A DNA stretch of 15,909 nt, from positions 1-15,909 of the forward strand of contig DOZA01000116.1 of NCBI GenBank assembly GCA_003518245.1, in the 5' to 3' direction. The stretch's first letter is position 1. Every line of letters starts with the position of its first letter. Below, in pieces: positions 7,041 to 14,205 of the stretch. This stretch comes from Bacteroidales bacterium (GTDB lineage: Bacteria; Bacteroidota; Bacteroidia; Bacteroidales; VadinHA17). The notes beneath the pieces were generated by a model, which saw nothing but the letters and a program-made list of their open reading frames with translations, was not told the DNA's origin and made no database searches. Position numbers and translations under genes: made by a program.

Positions 7041-8289
7041 GCCATAATCCCAGACCTGGGTTTGATATATAATATATCTCTTCCCCATCAGCAAGGGTAT
7101 TATAACCATTTTTTAATTTTTTAATATCATATTTTTGCAGGGCATCCTCAATATTTAAAAAATCAAACCTGGCTTTCCTGATATCATCTTCAATATTTTT
7201 GTGCGTACAATAAGTTACACTGAACCTTCCATCGGGTGAGCTATGAATAATGTGAGCTGCTACTCCCAGGTTATCCTGCAGGTCTTTATTTCTATTAACC
7301 AGTTCCAGTATCTCACTTGAAGACCTGTAACCATATTTTTTTATCAGCCTGTCTATCTCAGGGTCTTCACCAAACTTCTGGACACCTGGAGCAATAATTA
7401 TCAATTCACCTTTGTCTTTTAATGCCATTCTTGTCCGGTAAATAGCTTTATTACCCAGCCAGGTACTACGATATTCAGTTGGGTTGAGATAAACGACAAT
7501 TTTCTCAGGTGGTCTCTCCAATGTAGTGATATTAATCCTGGCAGAGAGCTCGGAAGCTTTAAGAAAGCACTCAATATCAGAACCTATATACAGGCCTTTA
7601 ATCGAAGGATTCCTATCTGCTCCGGCACCTATAACAGTAAGTATATAAAGGATATCAAGGTTTTGAGCGTAAAGTTTTTCTCCCAGATTTATAATATCCC
7701 TGACAGGATTCATTGCTTTACCCATAAGCTTCTCAATCCCGTATACAGCACTAAGGTAATGACTCTTGTTAATGCTTTCATAACCCCCACAGCCAATAAA
7801 AATATTCTTATTATAGTTTGCCATGCCGGTAACTTCATGAGGCACCACCTGTCCTACAGAGATAATTAGTGAGCCTGTATGATTACTTAGAAGCTTGTTT
7901 ACCTGCACAGGCCATTCATAATTCAGCGCACCTCCGGAAACTTCATTAATATATGAAGCAGATATTTTCCCCAGGTTTATAATATCTTTCCTGCAGTTAT
8001 GTACCCTGAAAAGGTCATGGGGTATATCACCAAACATACTATTTATCTCATTACCGGTCATAGTTATATGAGTACCTGTTGCGGGCAGGATATCTTTTAC
8101 TTTATCCCTGTATTCTTCCCATATTATGCGGGATATTATTCCTGCACCAGAATGGACCCTGGTTATATCAGGAGGGATGATAAGTAATGACCTATTCGCT
8201 CCGGCAGACTCGATCCCAGCTAAAACAACCTGCCTGATCCTGTCAATACTTATTTTTTTATTTTCATTTTCAATATTACAATAAAGCAT
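7027..8289 (-). CDS. LarA-family (DUF2088) nickel-pincer 2-hydroxyacid racemase/epimerase homologue
   Basis: A 420-residue protein with the active-site layout of lactate racemase LarA. Asp41 and Arg44 (PPDITR) correspond to the DxxR substrate motif and His74 lies in ATGTH. His151, Lys161 and His177 have the same 10- and 16-residue spacings as LarA His174, Lys184 and His200, where the Lys anchors the pyridinium-dithiocarboxylate nickel pincer and the second His binds Ni. The surrounding VVPHEVTG and KNIFIGCGG fit, with Cys167 as a local variation. Such enzymes racemise lactate, malate or related 2-hydroxyacids, or epimerise sugar acids. The genes for cofactor synthesis (larB, larC, larE) are not in this window. 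Context between a HAD phosphatase and pdxB/gnd favours a sugar-acid or hydroxyacid substrate over free lactate, but this is inference. ATG 8289 is 18 nt after the HAD stop. Confidence 0.85.
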   Translation of the reverse strand: MLYCNIENENKKISIDRIRQVVLAGIESAGANRSLLIIPPDITRVHSGAGIISRIIWEEYRDKVKDILPATGTHITMTGNEINSMFGDIPHDLFRVHNCRKDIINLGKISASYINEVSGGALNYEWPVQVNKLLSNHTGSLIISVGQVVPHEVTGMANYNKNIFIGCGGYESINKSHYLSAVYGIEKLMGKAMNPVRDIINLGEKLYAQNLDILYILTVIGAGADRNPSIKGLYIGSDIECFLKASELSARINITTLERPPEKIVVYLNPTEYRSTWLGNKAIYRTRMALKDKGELIIIAPGVQKFGEDPEIDRLIKKYGYRSSSEILELVNRNKDLQDNLGVAAHIIHSSPDGRFSVTYCTHKNIEDDIRKARFDFLNIEDALQKYDIKKLKNGYNTLADGEEIYYISNPGLGLWQLNT

Positions 8290-8307
8290 GGGTGTTTAAA
8301 AAAAATA

Positions 8308-9192
8308 TTATTTTTTCCAGGGAGGCACTTTTGGCAGTGCTTCGTTAAATTTATCAATCAGCTTATTTTCATAATCGCCTTTATACTTACCTGACAAAAA
8401 AATGTCGAAAGCTTCATTATGAAGTCTTTTCCATGATTCATTTTCCTTGCCCGGTATTACAGGGTAGAAAAGCACATTATTCTTTTTTGCAGCATTCAGA
8501 TCACCCGGTGCATCACCTATCATAAGTATTCTGTCATCGGGATATTTCCCTTTTGCTGCATATTCCAGATGATCGGCTTTTGTACCATATTCCTGCCCTG
8601 CAATAAAGGTTACAAATTTTTCAATATTATGTTCTTTCCATTCTCTTTTTAAAGCTTCCAGTGGTGTTTGGGAGACTACTATTAAATCAGCATTATCATT
8701 TATTTTCTGAATACCTTCCAGTGCAAAGGTAAAAGGTTTGACACCTTTGAGCCATTTATTTATATCAGCATTTATTGCTTCTGACCATTTGAGAACGGTA
8801 TCGAGGAAGGGATGGGGCTTATTTTCACAATACAATCTCAGGGACTGGTTTCCCAGTCTGGTCTCCTCACTTATCCAGTCGATTAAAGGTTTCATGTCAG
8901 GAAGTTCTATGCCGATCTCTGTCACTTCCTTACGTTGTTCTAACAATTCAAAGACTTTCACCAATGCCGGAAAACGGTTAACACCCCTGTGGACAGAATA
9001 TAAATTAACAAATTCCCACGTTTCCCTTACATATCTAGCCACGGGAAAGAGGTTAAAGAATTTAATACCATTAGGTATAAAAAACTCTTTTTGTTTAAGT
9101 TCCATTGTATCAAAGACACAACCATCTGAATCTATACCTACAAAGAACTTTTTTCCCGGTTCAAGGTTTTTTAACAGATTCCTGCAGTCCAT
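8308..9192 (-). CDS. HAD-superfamily phosphatase-like hydrolase with large helical cap
   Basis: A 294-residue HAD protein. Motif I is FFVGIDSDGCVFD with Asp21 (nucleophile), Asp23 and Asp28; motif II is VVSQTP with Ser174; motif III is Lys205 in GTKADHL; motif IV is MIGDAPGDLNAA with Asp227 and Asp231. All catalytic positions are intact. About 120 residues between motifs I and II form a helical C1-type cap, which sets substrate choice. The cap does not match a named subfamily that I can recognise, so the substrate is open; sugar or sugar-acid phosphates are plausible from the neighbours. Its ATG starts 1 nt after the phosphofructokinase stop, a strong sign of co-translation. Confidence 0.88.
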   Translation of the reverse strand: MDCRNLLKNLEPGKKFFVGIDSDGCVFDTMELKQKEFFIPNGIKFFNLFPVARYVRETWEFVNLYSVHRGVNRFPALVKVFELLEQRKEVTEIGIELPDMKPLIDWISEETRLGNQSLRLYCENKPHPFLDTVLKWSEAINADINKWLKGVKPFTFALEGIQKINDNADLIVVSQTPLEALKREWKEHNIEKFVTFIAGQEYGTKADHLEYAAKGKYPDDRILMIGDAPGDLNAAKKNNVLFYPVIPGKENESWKRLHNEAFDIFLSGKYKGDYENKLIDKFNEALPKVPPWKK

Positions 9193-9193
9193 A

Positions 9194-10477
9194 TTAATAA
9201 GCTTCAGGTATATATTCGTTAAGTTTTTTCTTCACAAAAACAGGCTTAAAACGCGTAAACCTCTGTTTGCCATTTACTATTGGTATGTTAACCCATTCAT
9301 CTCCAACCAGGGGTCTGGCATATTCTATAAAATCATCTGTTACATCGTACCTGTTACCAGCTATCCATTTTTCAGGGAAGCAGCGTTCTGACAGAGCAAC
9401 TTTCTGTAGTGGTACTTTATCATATTTAACATCATAAATATCACTATCACGGCGAAGTATGGTTGCCATCCAGCCATTTTCATTTTCGGCAGCTATTTCA
9501 ACGGCCTTTTCCCCAACCAGGTAGGCTTCTTCAAGGTCAGTATTGGATGCGTAAATCATCGAATGTCTCTGGTCAGTACCAGGAACCTGCCCCCTTGCTG
9601 TACCTCTGGCTTTTAGCCTTACACTGTTCAGATAATTAACAATTACCTGATGTACACTCATTTTTGAAGCACCGTACTCAGAATGTCCGAAAGCGTCTTT
9701 CTTTTCCCCCAGGTTACCTGCATCATATCCTTCACTTACAACTACAATGCATCTACCGTATTCAAGCAGGTATTTATTAACATTTTCCGCCAATAAAGGT
9801 AAAGGGATGTTCGATTCGGCCATATATATCTGTATAGGGTATTCCCTGTCAGGATCTGCCAGGCGCGCTGTAGCAGGTATAAACCCTGTTTTCCTGCCCA
9901 TAACCTGTACCACAAGCACAGGATCAGCCGGTGAGGATCCCCTGTTTTCCTCATTAAGATTCTGTATATTATAAGACCAGTACCTGGCAACAGAGCCATA
10001 GCCAGGAGTATGGTCTATAAGTTTGAACTCGCTGTCGCCTATATCATTATCAATAGTTTTTGGAACACCTACTGAAATAGTCTCAATACCTTTTTCGATG
10101 CATTTCTGGCTGATACTCAATGCCGTATGTTGTGAGTCATTACCTCCGATATAAAAGAAATAGCCAATATCATGGGCTTTAAAAACTTCCATGACACGTA
10201 CCAGGTCATTTTCCTGTCCTTCTTTAAGCTTATACCTGCAGGTACCTATGCTTCCTGCTGCTGGTGTTGTTTTGAGAAGCTCTATTTCATTATCATCCTG
10301 GGCCGAAATATCCAGTAATTCTTCTTTAAGAATACCTTCTATCCCATGCCAGGCTCCGTATATTTTGCCGAATGTTTGACCATAATGCTTGCATTTATGG
10401 ATAATTCCTCTTAAGGTATTGTTAATAACGGGTGAAGGTCCGCCCGATTGAGCTATGATAACGTTTCTTGCTGCCAC
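9194..10477 (-). CDS. pfp: 6-phosphofructokinase, PPi-dependent type
   Basis: A 427-residue PFK-family enzyme that phosphorylates fructose 6-phosphate. QSGGPSPVINN is at residues 10-20, GGNDS at 111-115, PKTIDND at 139-145 with the base Asp143, and the substrate motif MGRKTGF at 193-199. Two positions that separate donors point to pyrophosphate: Asp114 replaces the Gly of ATP enzymes (GGDG), and Lys140 replaces the Gly of PGTIDND. Asn113 in GGNDS, rather than the GGDD of many PPi enzymes, is a variation I associate with Bacteroidota homologues. The reaction would be near-equilibrium and reversible. The start is GTG at 10477: a TAA lies upstream in frame and an ATG near 10490 is out of frame. 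It is the first gene of the minus-strand operon, facing the hydrogenase genes. Confidence 0.9.
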   Translation of the reverse strand: MAARNVIIAQSGGPSPVINNTLRGIIHKCKHYGQTFGKIYGAWHGIEGILKEELLDISAQDDNEIELLKTTPAAGSIGTCRYKLKEGQENDLVRVMEVFKAHDIGYFFYIGGNDSQHTALSISQKCIEKGIETISVGVPKTIDNDIGDSEFKLIDHTPGYGSVARYWSYNIQNLNEENRGSSPADPVLVVQVMGRKTGFIPATARLADPDREYPIQIYMAESNIPLPLLAENVNKYLLEYGRCIVVVSEGYDAGNLGEKKDAFGHSEYGASKMSVHQVIVNYLNSVRLKARGTARGQVPGTDQRHSMIYASNTDLEEAYLVGEKAVEIAAENENGWMATILRRDSDIYDVKYDKVPLQKVALSERCFPEKWIAGNRYDVTDDFIEYARPLVGDEWVNIPIVNGKQRFTRFKPVFVKKKLNEYIPEAY

Positions 10478-10508
10478 GTTGAATTTGCATTATTGAGATA
10501 ATTACAAC

Positions 10509-10533
10509 AAATATCAGAAATTATTCGATATTT
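10509..10533. promoter_or_regulatory. Inverted repeat AAATATC-N11-GATATTT
   Basis: Perfect 7-bp arms at 10509-10515 and 10527-10533, centred about 44 nt upstream of the GTG start of pfp. The one-turn spacing would suit a dimeric regulator. In such AT-rich DNA the match could also be chance. Confidence 0.3.
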
Positions 10534-10573
10534 CATTTAATATGAATCTGTCAGGTTCAGATAGCATACAATG

Positions 10574-10590
10574 TTTAGAACTATTCTAAA
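10574..10590. promoter_or_regulatory. Candidate operator: perfect 17-bp palindrome TTTAGAA-N3-TTCTAAA
   Basis: Perfect 7-bp arms with a 3-nt centre (CTA) lie near the middle of the divergent region, about 107 nt from the hydC ATG and 97 nt from the pfp GTG. The geometry fits a dimeric repressor or activator site. It does not match the Rex, FNR/CRP or Fur consensus sequences that I know, so the regulator is unassigned. Confidence 0.4.
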
Positions 10591-10696
10591 TTATAAAAAC
10601 ATGATTTTTCCCAGTATTTACACGCATATAATGTTATATTTTTAACAGCACTTTAAAGCATATAAAATTTAGTATTAAATTTTAAAACATACTGAT

Positions 10697-11161
10697 ATGT
10701 ATCAAACTAATAATCTGGTAAAGGATCTGGTTAAAAAATACGGCCGGCGCAGAGACAGCCTTATGCCTATCCTTCAGGGTATTGTAGAAAAGCACAATTT
10801 CCTGACGGATGATGCTATGGTTGAAGTGGCCACTGAACTTGATATTTCTGCTGCCGAGGTGTATGGCACAGCATCCTTTTATTCATTCCTTGATACTGAG
10901 CCAAGAGGCAAGTATGTTATCAGGGTCTGCAAAACCATTACATGTTCTATGAAGGGGAAGCATGAAATTATTGAGGCATTGGAAGACATGCTAAAAATAA
11001 AAGTGGGGGAAACCACATCAAATGGTATGTTTACCTTACTGGAAACTAATTGTATGGGTTGGTGTCATAAGGCTCCTGCAATGCTCATTAATGATACACC
11101 ATACACAGAGCTTACCAGGGGAAAGATAATTAAGGTTATAAAAGAATACATGGAAAAATAA
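10697..11161 (+). CDS. hydC: NAD(H)-linked [FeFe]-hydrogenase gamma subunit (NuoE/HydC-like, [2Fe-2S])
   Basis: A 154-residue NuoE-like thioredoxin-fold protein. Residues 1-65 are the helical N-terminal part, with VYGTASFYSFL at 55-65. The four [2Fe-2S] ligands are Cys78, Cys83, Cys119 and Cys123, in the pattern C-x4-C ... C-x3-C (NCMGWC). In trimeric hydrogenases this subunit passes electrons to or from the flavin subunit. Length equals the normal single-domain form. It opens the hyd operon and is followed 10 nt later by hydB. The same family includes NuoE of complex I and formate dehydrogenase gamma subunits, but the adjacent hydA settles the role. Confidence 0.93.
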   Translation: MYQTNNLVKDLVKKYGRRRDSLMPILQGIVEKHNFLTDDAMVEVATELDISAAEVYGTASFYSFLDTEPRGKYVIRVCKTITCSMKGKHEIIEALEDMLKIKVGETTSNGMFTLLETNCMGWCHKAPAMLINDTPYTELTRGKIIKVIKEYMEK

Positions 11162-11171
11162 AAAGTACCTG

Positions 11172-12335
11172 ATGATGAAAACCAAGAAAATAAGTAAAGT
11201 AGATCTTATATTTGAGCACATTGATCCGAGGGAGATACTGATCAAAGTACACGGCATGAGCTCTGAAGAAATTATTGAGGAGATCCTTGAATCGGGTCTT
11301 AAGGGAAGGGGAGGTGCTGGATTCCCCACCGGGATGAAATGGAAATTTTGTTCTGAAGAGAAAGAAAAAACAAAATATATTGTTTGTAATGCTGATGAAG
11401 GTGAGCCAGGCACATTCAAAGATCGTGAGATTCTTGACAGGGTAGCATACAAGGTATATGCCGGAATGGCCATTGCCGGTAAAGCCGTAGGAGCAAAAAC
11501 GGGTATTATATACCTCAGGGGTGAATACAAATTCCTGCTTCCCCAGTTGAGAATGGAACTGGATAGCTTTCATAAGCTGCTTAAAGAAACTGGCTATGAT
11601 TTTGAGATAGACTTCAGGCTGGGTAGCGGAGCCTATATATGTGGTGAAGAATCTGCTCTCTTCGAATCAATAGAAGGGAAGAGGGGAGAACCAAGAAATA
11701 AGCCTCCTTATCCTACTACTGCCGGCTTGTTCGGAAAGCCTACAACCATAAATAATGTGGAAACACTTGTCAATTCCGTAATTATTATGAAGTACGGATC
11801 AGACAGGTATAAGCAGATGGGGACAAGGTATTCAACGGGAGCCAAAGTATTTTCAGTATCAGGTGATACACCTATACCGGGGATTTATGAACTTGAGCTC
11901 GGAATGTCATTATTTGAATTCGTTAAGGAATTTGGTGATGGTGATACAAAAACAGTACAGGTTGGAGGTGCAGCTGGATTTTGTGTGCCCAGGAAGCTGT
12001 TCGCAAATACTGTAATAGGTTTTGAAGGTGTACCGACAGGTGGATCAATGAAGTTATTTAACAGTTCACGGTCAATGTATAATGTTTTACATAATTATCT
12101 TGAATTCTTTACTGAAGAATCATGTGGACAGTGTACCCCATGCCGTGTTGGTTGCCAGCAACTACTCAAAGGTATTGAAAGCGTGAAAAAAGGAGAATCC
12201 CAATCAACATACCTGAACGAACTGATAAAGCTCGCCGATACAATGAAAATAGCTTCTAAATGCGGATTGGGCCAGTCAGTGGGTAACGCATTCAAATCAA
12301 TAGTTGAAAACTTCAGAGAAGAGATCATTTACTAA
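11172..12335 (+). CDS. hydB: NAD(H)-linked [FeFe]-hydrogenase beta subunit (NuoF/HydB-like flavoprotein), short form
   Basis: A 387-residue flavoprotein that exchanges electrons with NAD(H). GRGGAGFPTG at residues 45-54 is the NADH site and CNADEGEPGTFKDR at 72-85 the FMN site. GSGAYICGEESAL follows, and the [4Fe-4S] ligands are Cys318, Cys321 and Cys324 (SCGQCTPCR) plus Cys364 (KCGLGQ). The protein ends about 23 residues later. Confurcating HydB/HndC proteins are usually about 500-630 residues because they add an N-terminal [2Fe-2S] domain and/or a C-terminal two-[4Fe-4S] domain. Both are missing, and only about 44 residues precede the NADH motif. This is closer to NuoF and suggests simple NADH coupling (inference). 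ATG ATG at 11172; the first is used here. Confidence 0.93.
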   Translation: MMKTKKISKVDLIFEHIDPREILIKVHGMSSEEIIEEILESGLKGRGGAGFPTGMKWKFCSEEKEKTKYIVCNADEGEPGTFKDREILDRVAYKVYAGMAIAGKAVGAKTGIIYLRGEYKFLLPQLRMELDSFHKLLKETGYDFEIDFRLGSGAYICGEESALFESIEGKRGEPRNKPPYPTTAGLFGKPTTINNVETLVNSVIIMKYGSDRYKQMGTRYSTGAKVFSVSGDTPIPGIYELELGMSLFEFVKEFGDGDTKTVQVGGAAGFCVPRKLFANTVIGFEGVPTGGSMKLFNSSRSMYNVLHNYLEFFTEESCGQCTPCRVGCQQLLKGIESVKKGESQSTYLNELIKLADTMKIASKCGLGQSVGNAFKSIVENFREEIIY

Positions 12336-12344
12336 AGAGGAAAG
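12336..12344 (+). promoter_or_regulatory. Ribosome binding site of hydA
   Basis: AGAGGAAAG lies just after the hydB stop, with GAGG 8 nt before ATG 12349. This purine-rich site favours ATG 12349 over an in-frame TTG at 12304 that lies inside hydB. It stands out because most genes here lack such a site. Confidence 0.5.
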
Positions 12345-12348
12345 AAAA

Positions 12349-14145
12349 ATGAAAAAGAATAAGATGATAAATCTTAAAATAAATAATCAGTCTGTTTCAG
12401 TCCCTGAAGGATCAACAATATTACAGGCTGCTCAGAAACTGAATATACATATTCCCACACTTTGTAACCATGATGACCTCTGTGTTGCAGGTAACTGCCG
12501 TGTTTGCGTTGTTGAGCAGAAGGGTGCACGTGTACTTGTTGCTGCCTGTGCACAGCCGGTAGTGGAAGGTATGGAAATACTTACCAATTCATTGAAGGTA
12601 CGTAATGCCAGGAAACATGTGGTTGAGCTTCTGCTGTCAGAGCACAGGGCCGACTGTACCAAATGCTACCGTAACCAGAATTGTGAATTGCAGACACTGG
12701 CAAACGAATATTCATTTGGTGATCATATATTCCTTGACCTTGTGGGAAGGCATGAGCAGATGATCGATTATGCCAGCTGCGCAATTATTAAAGATGACAG
12801 TAAATGTATCAGGTGCCAGCGCTGTGTACGTACTTGCAGTGAATTACAGAAAGTATCTGCAATAGCAGTGAGTGGGAAAGGAGCTGATATGAAAATATCT
12901 ACCTTCCATGACAGACCGATCAGTCATGTAGTATGTACAAACTGTGGACAGTGTGTAAACCGCTGTCCTACCGGAGCACTGACGGAGAAAAACTATATTG
13001 ACTATGTCTGGGATGCAATATATGATACTGAGAAGCACGTTGTTGTACAAACGGCTCCGGCAGTAAGGGTAGCACTGGGTGAAGACCTCGGTTATGATCC
13101 CGGAGAGAGGGTTACCGGTAAAATGGTTACTGCCCTTAAGCAGCTGGGTTTTGATTCAGTGCTTGATACTGATTTTTCCGCTGACCTTACCATAATGGAG
13201 GAAGGAACAGAGCTTCTTACAAGACTGAAGAAAGTACTGGTAGACAAGGATAAAGATACAGCACTGCCTATGACTACTTCCTGTTCACCAGGATGGATAA
13301 AGTTTATTGAGCATAAGTATCCCAAGATGCTGCCAAACGTGTCAACATGTAAATCACCTCAACAGATGTTTGGTGAACTGGCTAAAACATATTATGCAGA
13401 AAAGAAAGGCCTTAATCCTGAAAATATAGTATCAGTATCTATAATGCCATGTACAGCTAAAAAGTTCGAGGCTAACCGTCCTGAGATGAGAGACAGCGGA
13501 TACAAGGATGTGGATTATGTTCTTACCACCAGGGAATTTGCCATTATGATCAAGCAGGCCGGTATTGACTTCAGGACACTTGAATCATCACATTACGACT
13601 CCCTGATGGGCGATTCATCAGGTGCTGCAGTTATCTTCGGCGCTACCGGAGGTGTTATGGAAGCTGCTATACGTACGGCCTATGAGATTGTTACAGGTAA
13701 ACCTGTACCTTTTGATAATCTTAATATCACTCCTGTCAGGGGTATGGAAGGAGTAAAAGAGGCATCATTGAAAATCGAAGGCTGCAAGAAAGAATGGAAA
13801 TTCCTTGAAGGTGTTGAGTTGAAAACAGCAATTGCACATGGACTTACCAATGCAAACAAGGTAATGGATGCAGTAAGTAAAGGGAAAGCCACTTACCACT
13901 TCATTGAAATAATGGCATGCCCCGGAGGCTGTATTGGTGGTGGAGGACAACCCATACCTACCAATATTGATATACGCCAGAAAAGGATAGATGCAATTTA
14001 TGAGGAAGATATGAGCTTGCCTATCAGGAAGTCACATGAGAACCCTGAAATAATCCAACTCTACAATGATTTCCTTGAGAAACCAAATTCTCATAAAGCT
14101 CATGAATTGCTGCATACGCATTATGTAGAAAGGGTTAAATACTAG
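12349..14145 (+). CDS. hydA: [FeFe]-hydrogenase catalytic subunit, group A, multi-cluster
   Basis: A 598-residue catalytic subunit for reversible H2 formation. The N-terminal [2Fe-2S] domain has Cys39, Cys50, Cys53 and Cys67. A His-Cys3 [4Fe-4S] site follows (His99, Cys103, Cys106, Cys112), then two [4Fe-4S] clusters in CIRCQRCVRTC (153-163) and CTNCGQCVNRCP (196-207). H-cluster signatures are L1 TSCSPGW (Cys312, Ser313), L2 MPCTAKKFE (Cys368) and L3 MACPGGCIGGGGQP (Cys524, Cys528). The C-terminus RKSHENPEI ... KAHELLHTHYV is the fused small-subunit region. L1 differs from the textbook TSCCPGW. The architecture matches clostridial CpI plus NAD-linked trimers. It is the third gene of hydCBA; maturases hydE, hydF and hydG are not in the window. 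Confidence 0.96.
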   Translation: MKKNKMINLKINNQSVSVPEGSTILQAAQKLNIHIPTLCNHDDLCVAGNCRVCVVEQKGARVLVAACAQPVVEGMEILTNSLKVRNARKHVVELLLSEHRADCTKCYRNQNCELQTLANEYSFGDHIFLDLVGRHEQMIDYASCAIIKDDSKCIRCQRCVRTCSELQKVSAIAVSGKGADMKISTFHDRPISHVVCTNCGQCVNRCPTGALTEKNYIDYVWDAIYDTEKHVVVQTAPAVRVALGEDLGYDPGERVTGKMVTALKQLGFDSVLDTDFSADLTIMEEGTELLTRLKKVLVDKDKDTALPMTTSCSPGWIKFIEHKYPKMLPNVSTCKSPQQMFGELAKTYYAEKKGLNPENIVSVSIMPCTAKKFEANRPEMRDSGYKDVDYVLTTREFAIMIKQAGIDFRTLESSHYDSLMGDSSGAAVIFGATGGVMEAAIRTAYEIVTGKPVPFDNLNITPVRGMEGVKEASLKIEGCKKEWKFLEGVELKTAIAHGLTNANKVMDAVSKGKATYHFIEIMACPGGCIGGGGQPIPTNIDIRQKRIDAIYEEDMSLPIRKSHENPEIIQLYNDFLEKPNSHKAHELLHTHYVERVKY

Positions 14146-14170
14146 GGATATTATATCATCCGTCTGTGTT

Positions 14171-14205
14171 GTTCGCCGTTAGCCGTTTGTCGTTAACCAT
14201 TCGTC
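14171..14205. repeat. Degenerate heptanucleotide tract between convergent genes
   Basis: Five consecutive 7-mers on the plus strand: gttcgcc, gttagcc, gtttgtc, gttaacc, attcgtc. The tract lies between the hydA stop and the minus-strand flavoprotein gene, and it overlaps the end of the latter. Its TAA (14193-14195) and last residues (TNG) are encoded by the repeat. Confidence 0.65.

Larger units (their letters stand above)
10478..10696. promoter_or_regulatory. Divergent intergenic region between pfp operon and hyd operon
   Basis: A 219-bp very AT-rich region between two divergently transcribed operons, so it should contain both promoters. I could not place a confident Bacteroidota-type promoter (TTTG with TAnnTTTG); TATATTTT at 10635-10642 is a loose match on the hyd side. 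Two inverted repeats are listed separately. There is no ORF and no structured RNA that I can see. Confidence 0.6.

Noticed and set aside
8738..9391. Long plus-strand open frame (217 residues) opposite the HAD and PFK genes
   Set aside because: It is antisense to two clear enzymes with intact motifs, spans their junction, and has unnatural composition.
11036..11573. Overlapping minus-strand open frames opposite hydC/hydB
   Set aside because: They lie fully antisense to two well-supported genes and have no recognisable motifs; they are composition shadows.
12304..12348. TTG at 12304 as hydA start
   Set aside because: It would overlap the hydB coding end. ATG 12349 has a good ribosome binding site at 12336-12344 and gives the normal ferredoxin-domain start.
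14146..14192. Rho-independent terminator after hydA
   Set aside because: Only a 4-bp GGAT/ATCC pairing is present, with no GC-rich stem or T-run. The rest is the heptamer tract.
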